From: Propionibacteriales bacterium
GTDB taxonomy: Bacteria > Actinomycetota > Actinomycetes > Propionibacteriales > Nocardioidaceae
Direction of reading: 5' to 3'
DNA length: 33,040 nucleotides
Assembly (NCBI GenBank): GCA_013821195.1
Contig: JACDHG010000006.1
Location: 1-33,040, forward strand
This document shows, in pieces, positions 1 through 9,910 of this stretch (within the stretch, counting starts at the first letter, position 1; each line of letters opens with the position of its first letter). The notes under the pieces were generated by a model. That model was not told the DNA's origin, searched no databases, and saw nothing but the letters and a program-made list of their open reading frames with translations. A program made the translations under genes and the position numbers.

Positions 1-55
1 GACAGCACCCCCGGTCAGATCACATCGGGACCGTCGACGCCTGCTGCCGATACCG

Positions 56-454
56 GTGGTGCAAGTGCCCGCTGGTGAGGCGTTCACGGCGCTGCAGCGT
101 CAGGAGATCACCAAGGCGATCGGTGACGCGGATCGAGTCTCGGGATACGCCTTCTCTGTGTACGTCGGCGCGTGCGACCCCGATGCCCGTCGGAATGCCG
201 AGGCCCTCCACGCAGAGCTGGAGGCACCCGCCGACAGCATCCTCGTGCAGGTGGACCCGGCCGCTCGGACCATCGAGATCGTGACGGGTGCGCGCATCCG
301 CAGCCACCTCGACAACCGCCAGGTGGCGTTGGCCGCGCTGACGATGCAGTCGGCTTTCGCGACCGGAGACCTGACTCGCGGCCTCGTCGCCGGGCTGCAG
401 CAGTTGGCCGGCCTGGCGCGAAAGCCGACGCTGCTGCATACCGACACTCCCTGA
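56..454 (+). CDS. DUF5130-like conserved actinobacterial protein
   Basis: 132-aa ORF; 'GEAFTALQRQEITKAIGDADRVSGYAFSVYVG' resembles DUF5130/TPM-like proteins found next to pepN; exact start uncertain. Confidence 0.7.
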   Translation: MVQVPAGEAFTALQRQEITKAIGDADRVSGYAFSVYVGACDPDARRNAEALHAELEAPADSILVQVDPAARTIEIVTGARIRSHLDNRQVALAALTMQSAFATGDLTRGLVAGLQQLAGLARKPTLLHTDTP

Positions 455-488
455 CAGCTCTGCCGGCCGCCAGGCGTGGTGGGAGGCG

Positions 489-3032
489 TCAGGCCGGCGC
501 GTCGTAGGCCTGGGCGGCCAGCGCCCTGGCCACGTCGGCGCGACCCTCCGAGACGAGGCGACGGGCCGCAGGATTTCCTTTGCTCGCGGCCAGCCAGGCG
601 TCAGTCGTGGCGAGCGTCTCCTGGGTAGCGACCTCGCGGGGGAACATATGGCTGAGCACCGTGGAGGCGTGATGCACCCCACGGGTCTCCCAGATCGACT
701 CGGCGGCGGTGAGGTAACGCTCCAGGTACGGCCGCAGCACCTCTTCCTGTCCGGGCTGGTTGAAGCTCAGCGCGATGCTGCGCATCGTCTCGTTCGCGAT
801 GTCGTCTCGCTCCACCGCCTGCGACCACGCGTGCTCCTTGGCTTCCGCCGTCGGCATCGCTGCCCTGGCGGCGGCCGCCGACTCCTGACCGGAGATCGTG
901 TTGTCACGGTCGAGCTCACTGTCGATGTCATCGTCGTCGGCGCGCGCCTCGCGAGCGAGGCCGGTGAGGATCAGCCAGCGCAGGTCCGTGTCGACGACGA
1001 GCCCAGCGAGGGGTCGCGAGCCGTCGAGCAGACTGGTGAGCAGGTCGAGGGATGCGTCGCTGTGGGCCGCTCGTGCCAGCCCGCGGGTGAATGCCAGCTG
1101 CTCGTCGCTTCCGGGCTGAGCTGCGCGGAGCAGGTCGACAAGCCCCGCCTCCCAGCGGAGAGCGACGGCTGCCCGGTTGGCTGGCGCGGTGTACTGCGAG
1201 ATGGCCTGGCCGGTGCGGGCCACCAGGGACCGAACGGCGAACTGGTCGCTCTCCACGGCGATGCCGCGCAGCACGAGCGACACCCAGTCGCTGGCGCCCA
1301 TCTCGGCGTCGCGGGTCATGTCCCAGGCCGCGCCCCACGCCAGGGCGCGGGCGAGGGAGTCCTGGAACTTGTCGATGCGGTCGACGAGGGTCGCGAGCGA
1401 GCGCTCGTCGAGCCGCACCTTCGCGTAGGTGAGGTCGCCGTCGTTCAAGAGCACGAGGTCGGGTCGCTTCGCGCCGACGAGCTCGTCGACGTGGGTGTCT
1501 TCCCCCGACACGTCGATCTCGGTGCTCGACCGACGGACGAGGGCATCGTCGGTGAGGTCATAGAGGCCGACGGCGAGCCGGTGACGGCGCAGGGTCGGGA
1601 AGTCCGGATGCGCAGACTGCTGCACGGTGAACGACGTGAAGCAGTCGTTGTCATCCACCTCGAACGCCGGTCGGAGCGTGTTGACGCCGGAGGTCTGGAG
1701 CCACTCCTTGGTCCAGGAGCCAAGCTCTCGGCCGGAGGTCTCCTCCAACGCCTTGAGCAGGTCGGTCAACTCGCTGTTGCCGTAGGCATGGCGGTCGAAG
1801 TACGTCCGCAACCCGTCGAGGAAGTGCGTGGGCCCGACCCAGGCGACGAGCTGGCGCAGCGCCGACGCCCCTTTGGCATACGTGATCCCGTCGAAGTTGA
1901 CCTCGACGGCCTCGAGGTCGTGGTTGTCCGCGGCGACCGGGTGGGTGGACGGCAGCTGGTCCTGCCGGTAGGCCCAGGTCTTGCGGGCGTTGCAGAAGTT
2001 CGTCCATGCCTCGCTGTACTTCGTGGCGTCAGTGCAGGCCTCGTGGGACGCCCACTCGGCGAACGACTCGTTGAGCCAGAGGTCATCCCACCACTTCATG
2101 GTGACCAGGTCGCCGAACCACATGTGCGCCATCTCGTGGAGGATCGTGTTCGCGCGGCCCTGGTAGGCGGCCTGCGTCTGGCGACTCCGGTAGATGTACT
2201 CGTCGCGGAAGGTGACGCAGCCGGCGTTCTCCATGGCGCCCATGTTGTACTCGGGCACGAAGAGCTGGTCGTACTTCCCGAAGGGGTAGGCCATGTCGAA
2301 GGCGCCCTCGAAGTACGCAAAGCCCTGCTTCGTCACCTCGAAGATGTCGTCGTGGTCGAGATGGGGGACGAGTGACTGCCGCAGGAAGATGCCGAGTGGG
2401 ATCTCGCCACGCTGGCCCCGGTACGTGTCGCGGACGACGGCGTACTCACCTGCCACGACGGCGGTGATGTAGGTCGACATCGGCTTGGTGGGCTCGAAGT
2501 GCCACCTGGACGTGCCGCGGCCGAGATCCTGCGGCTCCGGTGTCGGTGAGTTGGAGACGACTTGCCAGTGTGACGGCGCCGTCACGTCGAAGGTGAAGGT
2601 CGCCTTGAGGTCAGGCTGCTCGAACGTCGTGTAGACGCGTCGTGCGTCCGGGACCTCGAACTGCGTGTAGAGGTAGACGCGGTCGTCGACCGGGTCGACG
2701 AATCGGTGCAGTCCCTCACCGGTGCGGCTGTAGGTGCAGTCGGCGGCGACGCGCAGCTCGTTGTCAGAGCCGAGGTCGGTCAGCTCGATCCGGCTGTCGA
2801 CGTACGCCGCGGGGTCGATCGACCGGCCGTTCAGGGTGATCTCGCGGACCGTCGCGCCTACGAGGTCTACAAAGGAGGAGGCGCCCGGCTCCGAGCAGGA
2901 GAACGTGACGACGGTCGTCGACCCGAACGTGGTGTCGGAGGTCGTGAGGTCGAGGCTGATGTCGTAGCTGGCGACATCGAGGATGCGGGCGCGCTCACCG
3001 GCCTCGCCGCGGGTGAGGTTGATTCCTGGCAT
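489..3032 (-). CDS. pepN: Aminopeptidase N (M1 family)
   Basis: 847 aa with GAMEN (NMGAMENAG) and HExxH (ILHEMAHMWFGDLVTMKWWDDLWLNESFAEW) motifs. Confidence 0.97.
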   Translation of the reverse strand: MPGINLTRGEAGERARILDVASYDISLDLTTSDTTFGSTTVVTFSCSEPGASSFVDLVGATVREITLNGRSIDPAAYVDSRIELTDLGSDNELRVAADCTYSRTGEGLHRFVDPVDDRVYLYTQFEVPDARRVYTTFEQPDLKATFTFDVTAPSHWQVVSNSPTPEPQDLGRGTSRWHFEPTKPMSTYITAVVAGEYAVVRDTYRGQRGEIPLGIFLRQSLVPHLDHDDIFEVTKQGFAYFEGAFDMAYPFGKYDQLFVPEYNMGAMENAGCVTFRDEYIYRSRQTQAAYQGRANTILHEMAHMWFGDLVTMKWWDDLWLNESFAEWASHEACTDATKYSEAWTNFCNARKTWAYRQDQLPSTHPVAADNHDLEAVEVNFDGITYAKGASALRQLVAWVGPTHFLDGLRTYFDRHAYGNSELTDLLKALEETSGRELGSWTKEWLQTSGVNTLRPAFEVDDNDCFTSFTVQQSAHPDFPTLRRHRLAVGLYDLTDDALVRRSSTEIDVSGEDTHVDELVGAKRPDLVLLNDGDLTYAKVRLDERSLATLVDRIDKFQDSLARALAWGAAWDMTRDAEMGASDWVSLVLRGIAVESDQFAVRSLVARTGQAISQYTAPANRAAVALRWEAGLVDLLRAAQPGSDEQLAFTRGLARAAHSDASLDLLTSLLDGSRPLAGLVVDTDLRWLILTGLAREARADDDDIDSELDRDNTISGQESAAAARAAMPTAEAKEHAWSQAVERDDIANETMRSIALSFNQPGQEEVLRPYLERYLTAAESIWETRGVHHASTVLSHMFPREVATQETLATTDAWLAASKGNPAARRLVSEGRADVARALAAQAYDAPA

Positions 3033-3119
3033 CCGGTCATCTTGTCACGCGGTTCTGGGAATGAGGAATCGTCCGAAGCACTTGCTAGTGGGAGAGAACG
3101 CACCCACCCAGGAGGACAC

Positions 3120-3725
3120 ATGCCCGACCGCACGAGCACCGCTGACTTCTGGTTCGATCCGGCCTGCCCGTGGGCGTGGATCGCCTCGCGGTGGATGAAG
3201 GAGGTGGAGCAGGTGCGTGACGTCACGACTGACTTCCACCTGATGTGTCTGGCCTACCTGAACCAGGACAAGGACGTCGACGAGGACTACCGCAAGAAGC
3301 TCGACTGGGGCCCGGTGCGGGTGTGTCAGGCGGCGGCCGAGGCACACGGTGACGAGGTTCTCGACCGCCTCTACACAGAGCTCGGCACCCGCTTCCACAA
3401 CCAGGGCCTCGACAAGTCGCGCGAGACGATCGAGGAAGCTCTTGTCGCGACCGGGCTTCCTACCGATCTCGCGGAAGCGATGGATGACGACTCGCGGGAC
3501 GGCGCGATCAAGAAGTCGCACCACGCGGGCATGGACCAGGTCGGCATGGAGGTCGGGACACCGGTGATCGCTGTCGAAGGAGTCGCGTTCTTCGGGCCCG
3601 TCGTCACACCTATCCCGCGTGGGGAAGAGGCAGGCCGCCTGTGGGACGGGGTTCGTCTGGTGGCCGGAGTCGAGGGCTTCTACGAGCTCAAGCGGAGTCG
3701 CAGCGTCGGGCCGACGTTCGACTGA
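3120..3725 (+). CDS. DsbA-family protein, Rv2466c-like (mycothiol-dependent reductase family)
   Basis: ATG at 3120; 'ADFWFDPACPWAWIASRWMKEVE'; gene order pepN-DsbA-rpiB-nei as in mycobacteria. Confidence 0.88.
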   Translation: MPDRTSTADFWFDPACPWAWIASRWMKEVEQVRDVTTDFHLMCLAYLNQDKDVDEDYRKKLDWGPVRVCQAAAEAHGDEVLDRLYTELGTRFHNQGLDKSRETIEEALVATGLPTDLAEAMDDDSRDGAIKKSHHAGMDQVGMEVGTPVIAVEGVAFFGPVVTPIPRGEEAGRLWDGVRLVAGVEGFYELKRSRSVGPTFD

Positions 3726-3772
3726 GCGAGCCCGTCGCGACGGCATCACCGCGACCTGAGACGATTCCAGTC

Positions 3773-4276
3773 ATGCGCGTTCACCTCGGCTCAGACCACG
3801 CGGGCTGGGAGCTCAAGGAGCATCTCGCCGTGTGGTTGCGCGCCAAAGGCCACGAGCCGGTTGACCACGGCCCGTACGTCTTCGACGCCGTCGACGACTA
3901 CCCACCGTTCTGCCTGCGGGCTGCCGAGGCGGTGCTGACGGAGCCGGCCAGTCGGGGGGTCGTCGTCGGTGGCTCCGGCAACGGTGAGCAGATCGCGGCG
4001 AACAAGGTGTTAGGCGTCCGGGCTGTGCTGGCCTGGTCGAGGGAGACCGTCGAGCTCGGTCGGCTGCACAACGATGCGAATGTGATGTCGGTCGGTGCTC
4101 GCATGCACTCCACCGAGGAGGTCATCGGCTTTCTCGACGTGTTCTTGTCCACGGAGTTCACCCGCGAGGCGCGTCACGAGCGCCGGATCGCGATGCTGAC
4201 CGACTACGAGCAGACCCGTCGCCTCCCGGAGCTGCCGGCAACTGCCCGCCGCACCACTGGCGGCGACGAGATCTGA
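3773..4276 (+). CDS. rpiB: Ribose-5-phosphate isomerase B
   Basis: 'MRVHLGSDHAGWELKEHL', 'GSGNGEQIAANKVLGVRAVLAWSRETVELGRLHNDANVMSVGARM' typical of RpiB. Confidence 0.96.
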   Translation: MRVHLGSDHAGWELKEHLAVWLRAKGHEPVDHGPYVFDAVDDYPPFCLRAAEAVLTEPASRGVVVGGSGNGEQIAANKVLGVRAVLAWSRETVELGRLHNDANVMSVGARMHSTEEVIGFLDVFLSTEFTREARHERRIAMLTDYEQTRRLPELPATARRTTGGDEI

Positions 4277-4283
4277 AGCACCG

Positions 4284-5093
4284 ATGCCAGAAGGGCACAC
4301 CCTCTATCGGTTGGCCGCGGATATCAGCGCGGCCTTCTCCGGCCAGCGTGTCGAGGTGACAAGCCCGCAGGGGCGCTTCAGCGACGCCGTCCTTGTGGAC
4401 GGGCACGTGCTCGAGATGGCCGAGTCAGCTGGCAAGCACCTGTTCATCCGGTTCGACACCGGTCCGACCATCCATGTGCACCTCGGGCTCATCGGGGTCT
4501 TCTCGATCGACGAGGGAGAGCCGCCGCCAGCCCTCGGGGCGGTGCGACTGCGCATCGTCGGTCCGACGGCGTACGCCGATCTGCGAGGCGCGACGACGTG
4601 CGAGCTCATCACTCAAGAGGCGGTGGCGATGATTCTCGCCACGCTGGGGCCCGACCCGCTTCGTCTCGAAGCCGACCCGGGCAAGGCGTTCGCGCGCATC
4701 AACCGGAGTCGCAAGCCCGTAGGCGCCCTGCTCATGGACCAGTCGGTCCTTGCCGGCGTCGGAAACGTCTACCGCGCAGAGACGCTGTTTCGGGCCCGGC
4801 TGCATCCACTGACACCGGGGAACAAGGTGTCGAAGCGACGGTGGAACGCGCTGTGGACAGATCTCGTGGACCTGATGGAGTACGGCGTCCAGACAGGTCG
4901 GATCGACACCGTGCGTCCGGAGCACGAGCCTGAGGCGATGGGCAGGCAGGCGCGTGTCGATGACCACGGTGGTGAGGTGTACGTCTACCGCCGTCACGGC
5001 CAGGCCTGCCATCTGTGCGGTGCAGTCATCCGGACGAGGGTTCTGGAGGGGCGCAATCTCTTTTGGTGCCCGACGTGTCAGCGTCGCCGCTGA
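4284..5093 (+). CDS. nei: Fpg/Nei family DNA glycosylase / AP lyase
   Basis: N-terminal MPEGHT; C-terminal zinc finger CHLCGAVIRTRVLEGRNLFWCPTCQ. Confidence 0.93.
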   Translation: MPEGHTLYRLAADISAAFSGQRVEVTSPQGRFSDAVLVDGHVLEMAESAGKHLFIRFDTGPTIHVHLGLIGVFSIDEGEPPPALGAVRLRIVGPTAYADLRGATTCELITQEAVAMILATLGPDPLRLEADPGKAFARINRSRKPVGALLMDQSVLAGVGNVYRAETLFRARLHPLTPGNKVSKRRWNALWTDLVDLMEYGVQTGRIDTVRPEHEPEAMGRQARVDDHGGEVYVYRRHGQACHLCGAVIRTRVLEGRNLFWCPTCQRRR

Positions 5094-5155
5094 ACGGACT
5101 GGCGAACTTTGCCGACAGCCCACTACGCGACCCGAAGGCCGTTACCCTCAGAGCC

Positions 5156-6304
5156 GTGGCCGAGCCTCACCTACACCCGCGCGCTGGGCCGGGGTTGCGG
5201 CGGCGGGTCACCGGGCGGGGGAGAGTCGCGGCGCGCTGGGCGCTGCAGCAGGCCGAGACGACTTGGCTCACGTTGCTGTCAGCCATGTCCCTGCTCGCGA
5301 TGGTCGGGCAGGCGGCCTTCTCGGACTGGTGGCCGCTGACGGCCTATGCGATTCCCATCGTGTTGTCGATGGGTGTGCTGTCGATCAGCTACATGGTCGT
5401 GCTCTTCGGTGTGGTCGGCTTCTGCATGGTGGTGTCGGTCGCGCAGGTCAGCGACCTCACCGACCTGCGTCTCGCGGCCGTCGGGGTTGTCGTGATCCTC
5501 GCCGCGATCGTGCTCTGGCAAGCCCGTAACCGGGAGCGGCTCGGAGTCGCGTCGACACGCGGGGAGTCCATGCTCATCGACCTGCGGGACAGGCTTGCTG
5601 CCCAGAGCAGGCTGCCGGAGCTGCCGCCGGACTGGCACACCGAGGCGGTGATGCGGTCGGCCGGTGGGGCGTCGTTCGCGGGGGACTTCATCGTCGCGGC
5701 GAAGACGCAACGTGGCTGCCGGCTCGAGCTGTTGGTGGTCGACGTGTCCGGCAAGGGTGTCAACGCCGGGACTCGGGCGCTCCTGCTGTCCGGCGCCTTC
5801 GGCGGACTGCTCGGATCCCTGCCGCCTGCGAGGTTCCTCCCCGCAGCCAACGAGTACCTGCTGCGTCAGGAGTGGGGGGAGGGCTTCGCGACCGCCGTGC
5901 ATGTCGCGGTGGACCTGACGTCTGGTGACTTCGAGCTGCGGACGGCGGGACATCCACCGGCGGTGCAGCTCCACGCGGGCTCTGGGCGTTGGTCGGTGCA
6001 CTGGACCGAGGGGCCGGTCCTGGGGGTCCTTGACGATGCCGACTACACGGTCCACCAGGGCCAACTCCACCCTGGCGACGTCTTGTTGATGTACACGGAT
6101 GGCCTTGTGGAAACCCCGACTCGTGACATCACCTACGGCATAGACAAGCTCGTTGGCGAGGCGGACCGACTTGTCAAGGATGGCTTCACCGACGGCGCCA
6201 GCCGCCTCGTGTCGAGCATCGACTCCGAGAGCGACGACCGTGCGCTGCTGCTGCTGCACCGCCGTGAGCGCCGCGCCGCGCCGCGGTCACCGCAGCGTGT
6301 GTAG
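5156..6304 (+). CDS. Membrane PP2C/SpoIIE-type serine/threonine phosphatase
   Basis: N-terminal TM helices, then 'GDFIVAAKTQRGCRLELLVVDVSGKGVNAGTRALLLSGAFGGL' and 'GDVLLMYTDGLVE'; likely GTG start at 5156 (ORF open from 5015). Confidence 0.88.
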   Translation: MAEPHLHPRAGPGLRRRVTGRGRVAARWALQQAETTWLTLLSAMSLLAMVGQAAFSDWWPLTAYAIPIVLSMGVLSISYMVVLFGVVGFCMVVSVAQVSDLTDLRLAAVGVVVILAAIVLWQARNRERLGVASTRGESMLIDLRDRLAAQSRLPELPPDWHTEAVMRSAGGASFAGDFIVAAKTQRGCRLELLVVDVSGKGVNAGTRALLLSGAFGGLLGSLPPARFLPAANEYLLRQEWGEGFATAVHVAVDLTSGDFELRTAGHPPAVQLHAGSGRWSVHWTEGPVLGVLDDADYTVHQGQLHPGDVLLMYTDGLVETPTRDITYGIDKLVGEADRLVKDGFTDGASRLVSSIDSESDDRALLLLHRRERRAAPRSPQRV

Positions 6305-6314
6305 CTGGCTCAGG

Positions 6315-7676
6315 TCAGTCGGCCAGGGCACCCATCGGGTCCCACGCGGGGAGCACGATCGGGTTGAGGTCAAGGGCTCGTCGCAGGTCGACGGGGAGGG
6401 CCGAGCGACGTACGGCGATCTCGAAGACGTGCTCGCCGAACCAGCTGTCGTTCATCGTCCAGAAGCCCTTGTCTGCCTTCTCGTCACCCCAGCTGTTCTC
6501 GACCCGCCAGCGCCGCGGCACCTTGCGGCCCGCGCTCGACTCCGTCACATCGACGCCGGTGAAGAGCATGGCGTGGGTCATCAGCGTGTCGTGGTGCAGC
6601 AGGCGGTCTGCCTTGTCCATCGACAGTTCGGCGTCGTACACGCCGGCGTAGTCGTAGAGACGCTCGTCCCAATAGCCGCGCTCCACGTTCGCCATCTTGC
6701 CTGTGTCGCACCCGAACCACACTGGCTCGCCGTCGACGAGCGCTGCCATGGTGAGCTCGCGCAGCAGTGACATCTCGACGTTGAGGTAGACGACCGGCGG
6801 CGCGTCGACGACATTGCCGAGGTGCTCGACGGTGTAGGTGCGACCGACCTCGCTTGAGGCGCGCGGATCGTGGACGATGCAGACGTAGTCCTCGAGGTCG
6901 AGTCCGGCATACCTGGTCGCGAAGTCCTGGGGGCTCATCTCGTCGTCACGGTGGAAGCCCTTGTCCTTGTCGTTCCACTGCCACTGCACGGTCGACGGCG
7001 GTGCGCCGAGGTGGATCGCGAGGATTCGGTGCGCGACCTCCAGCGCCTCGAGCTTCGTCGCCCTCAGGCGGTCGGGCGACGCGCCGGTCGCTGCTTGGGT
7101 GCGGATGTCACGGGCGGTACGGCGCAGGAGCTGGCCGATCGAGCGGTTCAGGCTCGAGGTCTTCGACGAGGAGTGGGTCTCGGGCATCGCCTGCTTGGGC
7201 ACGAGCCCGTGCTTGGCGACCAACGCGACGAACATGTTCCACTGGCCGCCGTCCTCTGCCGGGTTGGCGAGCAGGTGCGCGACAGTACGGTCGTCGACGT
7301 CGCGGTCGGCTGTCTCGATGACTGACTCGAGCCAGAAGTTGGCTTTCTCCAGCTTGTCCCAGAAGAGCAGGTAGTTCTGTGAGAACTCGAAGTCCTTGAC
7401 ACTCATCGTGTTGGCCGCACCGGCCCTGAGCAGGTTGAGCCCCGCGAAGAGCCAGCAGCGACCACTCTGCTTCTGGTTGGTCACCTCCCAGTCGTCGAGG
7501 TGGTGCGACATCGACGTGGCGATCGAGGTGACGACGGACCGGTCGAGGGCGACGTCCTCGAGGCTCGTGTTGGTGACCGCGTTCTGCGCCAGCCGGTACG
7601 CCGGGTTCGACGCGAACTGCTTGGTGAAGCGCTCGAGGTCGTCGCTGTTCAGTGCGCGGCTGGAGTCGTGGCTCAT
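6315..7676 (-). CDS. pepC: C1-family aminopeptidase C / bleomycin hydrolase-like
   Basis: Active-site 'NQKQSGRCWLFAGLNLLR', 'THAMLFTGVDV', 'RVENSWGDEKADKGFWTMNDSWF'; ATG at 7676; upstream part of ORF is the repeat array. Confidence 0.95.
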   Translation of the reverse strand: MSHDSSRALNSDDLERFTKQFASNPAYRLAQNAVTNTSLEDVALDRSVVTSIATSMSHHLDDWEVTNQKQSGRCWLFAGLNLLRAGAANTMSVKDFEFSQNYLLFWDKLEKANFWLESVIETADRDVDDRTVAHLLANPAEDGGQWNMFVALVAKHGLVPKQAMPETHSSSKTSSLNRSIGQLLRRTARDIRTQAATGASPDRLRATKLEALEVAHRILAIHLGAPPSTVQWQWNDKDKGFHRDDEMSPQDFATRYAGLDLEDYVCIVHDPRASSEVGRTYTVEHLGNVVDAPPVVYLNVEMSLLRELTMAALVDGEPVWFGCDTGKMANVERGYWDERLYDYAGVYDAELSMDKADRLLHHDTLMTHAMLFTGVDVTESSAGRKVPRRWRVENSWGDEKADKGFWTMNDSWFGEHVFEIAVRRSALPVDLRRALDLNPIVLPAWDPMGALAD

Positions 7677-7772
7677 GGGCGGGTTCCTTTCCGGGGGAGT
7701 CGTGCCAGAGCCTACGCCTCCCGGCCTTCTGCCTGGGTTGCATACGCCCCACGGGGTGGCGCCTGGGCCACC

Positions 7773-7921
7773 GAGCGCGTCGTCTGCCGCCGGGTGTCGG
7801 AAGACGTACGGTATTGGCGTTCTGAGCGCGTCGTCTGCCGCCGGGTGTCGGAAGACGCACGGCATGGGCGTTCCGAGCGCGTCGTCTGCCGCCGGGTGTC
7901 GGAAGACGCACGGTATGGGGG
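7773..7921. repeat. Tandem 51-bp repeat array, ~3 units (7773-7823, 7824-7874, 7875-~7921)
   Basis: Unit GAGCGCGTCGTCTGCCGCCGGGTGTCGGAAGACG[T/C]ACGG[T/C]AT[T/G]GGCGTTC[T/C]; exact 51-bp period; internal hairpin CGTCTGCCG-N8-CGGAAGACG. Confidence 0.95.
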
Positions 7922-7938
7922 CAGCAGCAACGGCCCGC

Positions 7939-8521
7939 TCACCGGATGCTCCCGGCGCTCGGCGTCGCCATCGGGTGACCGGCGAAGACCTGGGCGTCGA
8001 GGACCTCGGCGGCCTTTGCGGTACTGGGAGGCGAGCCAGTCGTCAGCCAGATGCAGGTAGATCCGGGTGGACTCGATCGAGGCGTGCCCGGCCTGGGCAG
8101 GCACAGCCTCCAACGCCATCCCGGCCTCGCGGAGCCGGGTCAGGACCTTCGCGGCCACATCGCCGCGGACTGGCAGATGGCCGAAACCCCGAGATGGTAG
8201 ACAACCGGCGAGCCACCGTGCTGGTCGCCACCCCGCTCGCCGCATCGGCCAAGCTCACCGGTTGCAACACGTGCTCGCTGCTTCGGCCGGTGCGCTGGGC
8301 GGTGATGAAACCCAGCACATCGGTGGCCCGCACCTCGGCCGGTGCCTTCGCCACGACGGTGAAGAACACCTTCAGGTCATAGGCCGCAGCGAGCACCGTG
8401 TTCGGTCGGCACCGACCTCCAGGAACTCCAGGTAGTCGTCGACCAGCGGCATGCCCAGCCGCACGAGCGGCTCCCCGGACGGTCCACGAGAACGGATCAG
8501 ACACAGATCAGACACGGACAT
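7939..8521 (-). pseudogene. Degraded tyrosine recombinase/integrase (XerC/D-like), frameshifted with internal catalytic-core deletion
   Basis: Fragments in different frames: 'MSVSDLCLIRSRGPSGEPLVRLGMPLVDDYLEFLEVG', 'RPNTVLAAAYDLKVFFTVVAKAPAEVRATDVLGFITAQRTGRSSEHVLQPVSLADAASGVATSTVARRLSTISG', then 'VRGDVAAKVLTRLREAGMALEAVPAQAGHASIESTRIYLHLADDWLASQYRK'; R...K/HxxR core missing. Confidence 0.88.
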
Positions 8522-8623
8522 CTCAAAGCCCCTAGCACGGTCGACAGGCAGCCACAGCGGCTGGTGGAAATGTCCATGAAGATCACCCACATATCAAGCA
8601 TGAGAGGACGGTTGACGCCGGCG

Positions 8624-9910
8624 CTACGACAGGTGCGCGGGGTGTGCTTGAAGGTCGTCTACCCGGCAGGTGCGGATAACGGGAGACTTGAGCAGCCAGG
8701 CGAATGCCAGGGCCCCGGCGATGGAAGCGATCACGATCGTTGAGGGGATTCCGATGTGTTCGGCGGTCCAGCCTCCTAGGAACGCTCCGAAGGGGCGGAT
8801 TCCGTAGTTGACGGTTGCGTAGGCGCCAGAGACGCGGGAGCGCATCGTGTCGTCTGTCACGGCGGTTTGGACGCTGTTGTTGTTGATGTCGTAGAGCATG
8901 ATGCCGAGTCCGGAGATGAACTCGGCTGTTGCGATGATCCCGACCCGGTAGAGGAGGGGTCCGCCTTCGGCGAGGGGTAGGAGCGCGAACGGGATGGCGG
9001 ACAGGATTGCCCCGGTGGCGATGGTGCGGCCGGTACCGAGGAAACGGCCGAGCCGCCCGGCGATGGCTGCGCCGACGACGCCTCCGGTGGCGCCGATTCC
9101 GAACGCGAGTCCGATGCTTCCGGCGCCGAGGTCCAGGGTTCGAGAGGCGTACAGGACGAGGACGGCTTGCACCATCAGGGCGAAGAAGTTCAGGGTCGTG
9201 GAGCAGGTGAGAGTCGCTCGCAGGTACGGGTGCCGGCGCAGGTAGTTGACCCCGAGCTTCAGCCGCCGGCGGTAGGTCTCCTGATGGGCGATGCCGGCGG
9301 GGTGCTCATCGACGGTGACTCGGCTGATCATGAGTGCCGACAGCAGGAACGAGCAGGCATCGACCACGAGGGCGACGGGTGCCGTGAGGAAACGGATCAG
9401 GGCACCGGCCATCGGTGGGCCGGCGATGTAGGACGCCGATCGTGTGGTCGAGAGCAGTGAGTTCGCTTCGACGTACTGTTCACGGTTGACCAGGTGCACG
9501 AAGAAGGGTGGATAGGCGGTGTGGAACAACACGCCCCCGAGCCCACCGATAATCGCCGCGCCGTAGAGCACTGGCATAGACAGTGCGCCAGCGACGTGGG
9601 CGACCGGGACACAGACGATGCCTGCGGCCTGGATCAGGTTGGCGATGATCAGCATCCGCCGCTTGCTGGGCAGTCGGTCCACCCAGGTACCCACGAACAG
9701 CGATACCAGGTTCGGAGTCCAGATGGCTGCGAACAACGCACCCACCTCGAGAGGGCTGGCGTCCAGGATGGTCACCGCAACGAGGGGAAGGGCAAGCTCG
9801 GATACTCGATCTCCGACCTCGGAGATCGACTGGCCCGTCCAATAGAGCCGGAACCGCGCGTTGCGCCAGACCGCGGACGGTCCGCTGCTGCGTCCGGCGG
9901 CGGGGGTCAC
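8624..9910 (-). CDS. MFS transporter (putative efflux)
   Basis: 428 aa, ~12 hydrophobic segments; 'FRLYWTGQSISEVGDRVSELALPLVAVTILDASPLEVG' typical of MFS_3/EntS-like transporters. Confidence 0.92.
   Translation of the reverse strand: MTPAAGRSSGPSAVWRNARFRLYWTGQSISEVGDRVSELALPLVAVTILDASPLEVGALFAAIWTPNLVSLFVGTWVDRLPSKRRMLIIANLIQAAGIVCVPVAHVAGALSMPVLYGAAIIGGLGGVLFHTAYPPFFVHLVNREQYVEANSLLSTTRSASYIAGPPMAGALIRFLTAPVALVVDACSFLLSALMISRVTVDEHPAGIAHQETYRRRLKLGVNYLRRHPYLRATLTCSTTLNFFALMVQAVLVLYASRTLDLGAGSIGLAFGIGATGGVVGAAIAGRLGRFLGTGRTIATGAILSAIPFALLPLAEGGPLLYRVGIIATAEFISGLGIMLYDINNNSVQTAVTDDTMRSRVSGAYATVNYGIRPFGAFLGGWTAEHIGIPSTIVIASIAGALAFAWLLKSPVIRTCRVDDLQAHPAHLS

Noticed and set aside
648-2375. 575-aa plus-strand ORF antisense to pepN
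   Set aside because: Shadow ORF typical of high GC; low-complexity Arg/Val/Gly-rich translation, and the opposite strand is a clear M1 peptidase.
7773-7921. CRISPR array
   Set aside because: Units are contiguous 51-bp tandem copies with no unique spacers and no cas genes.
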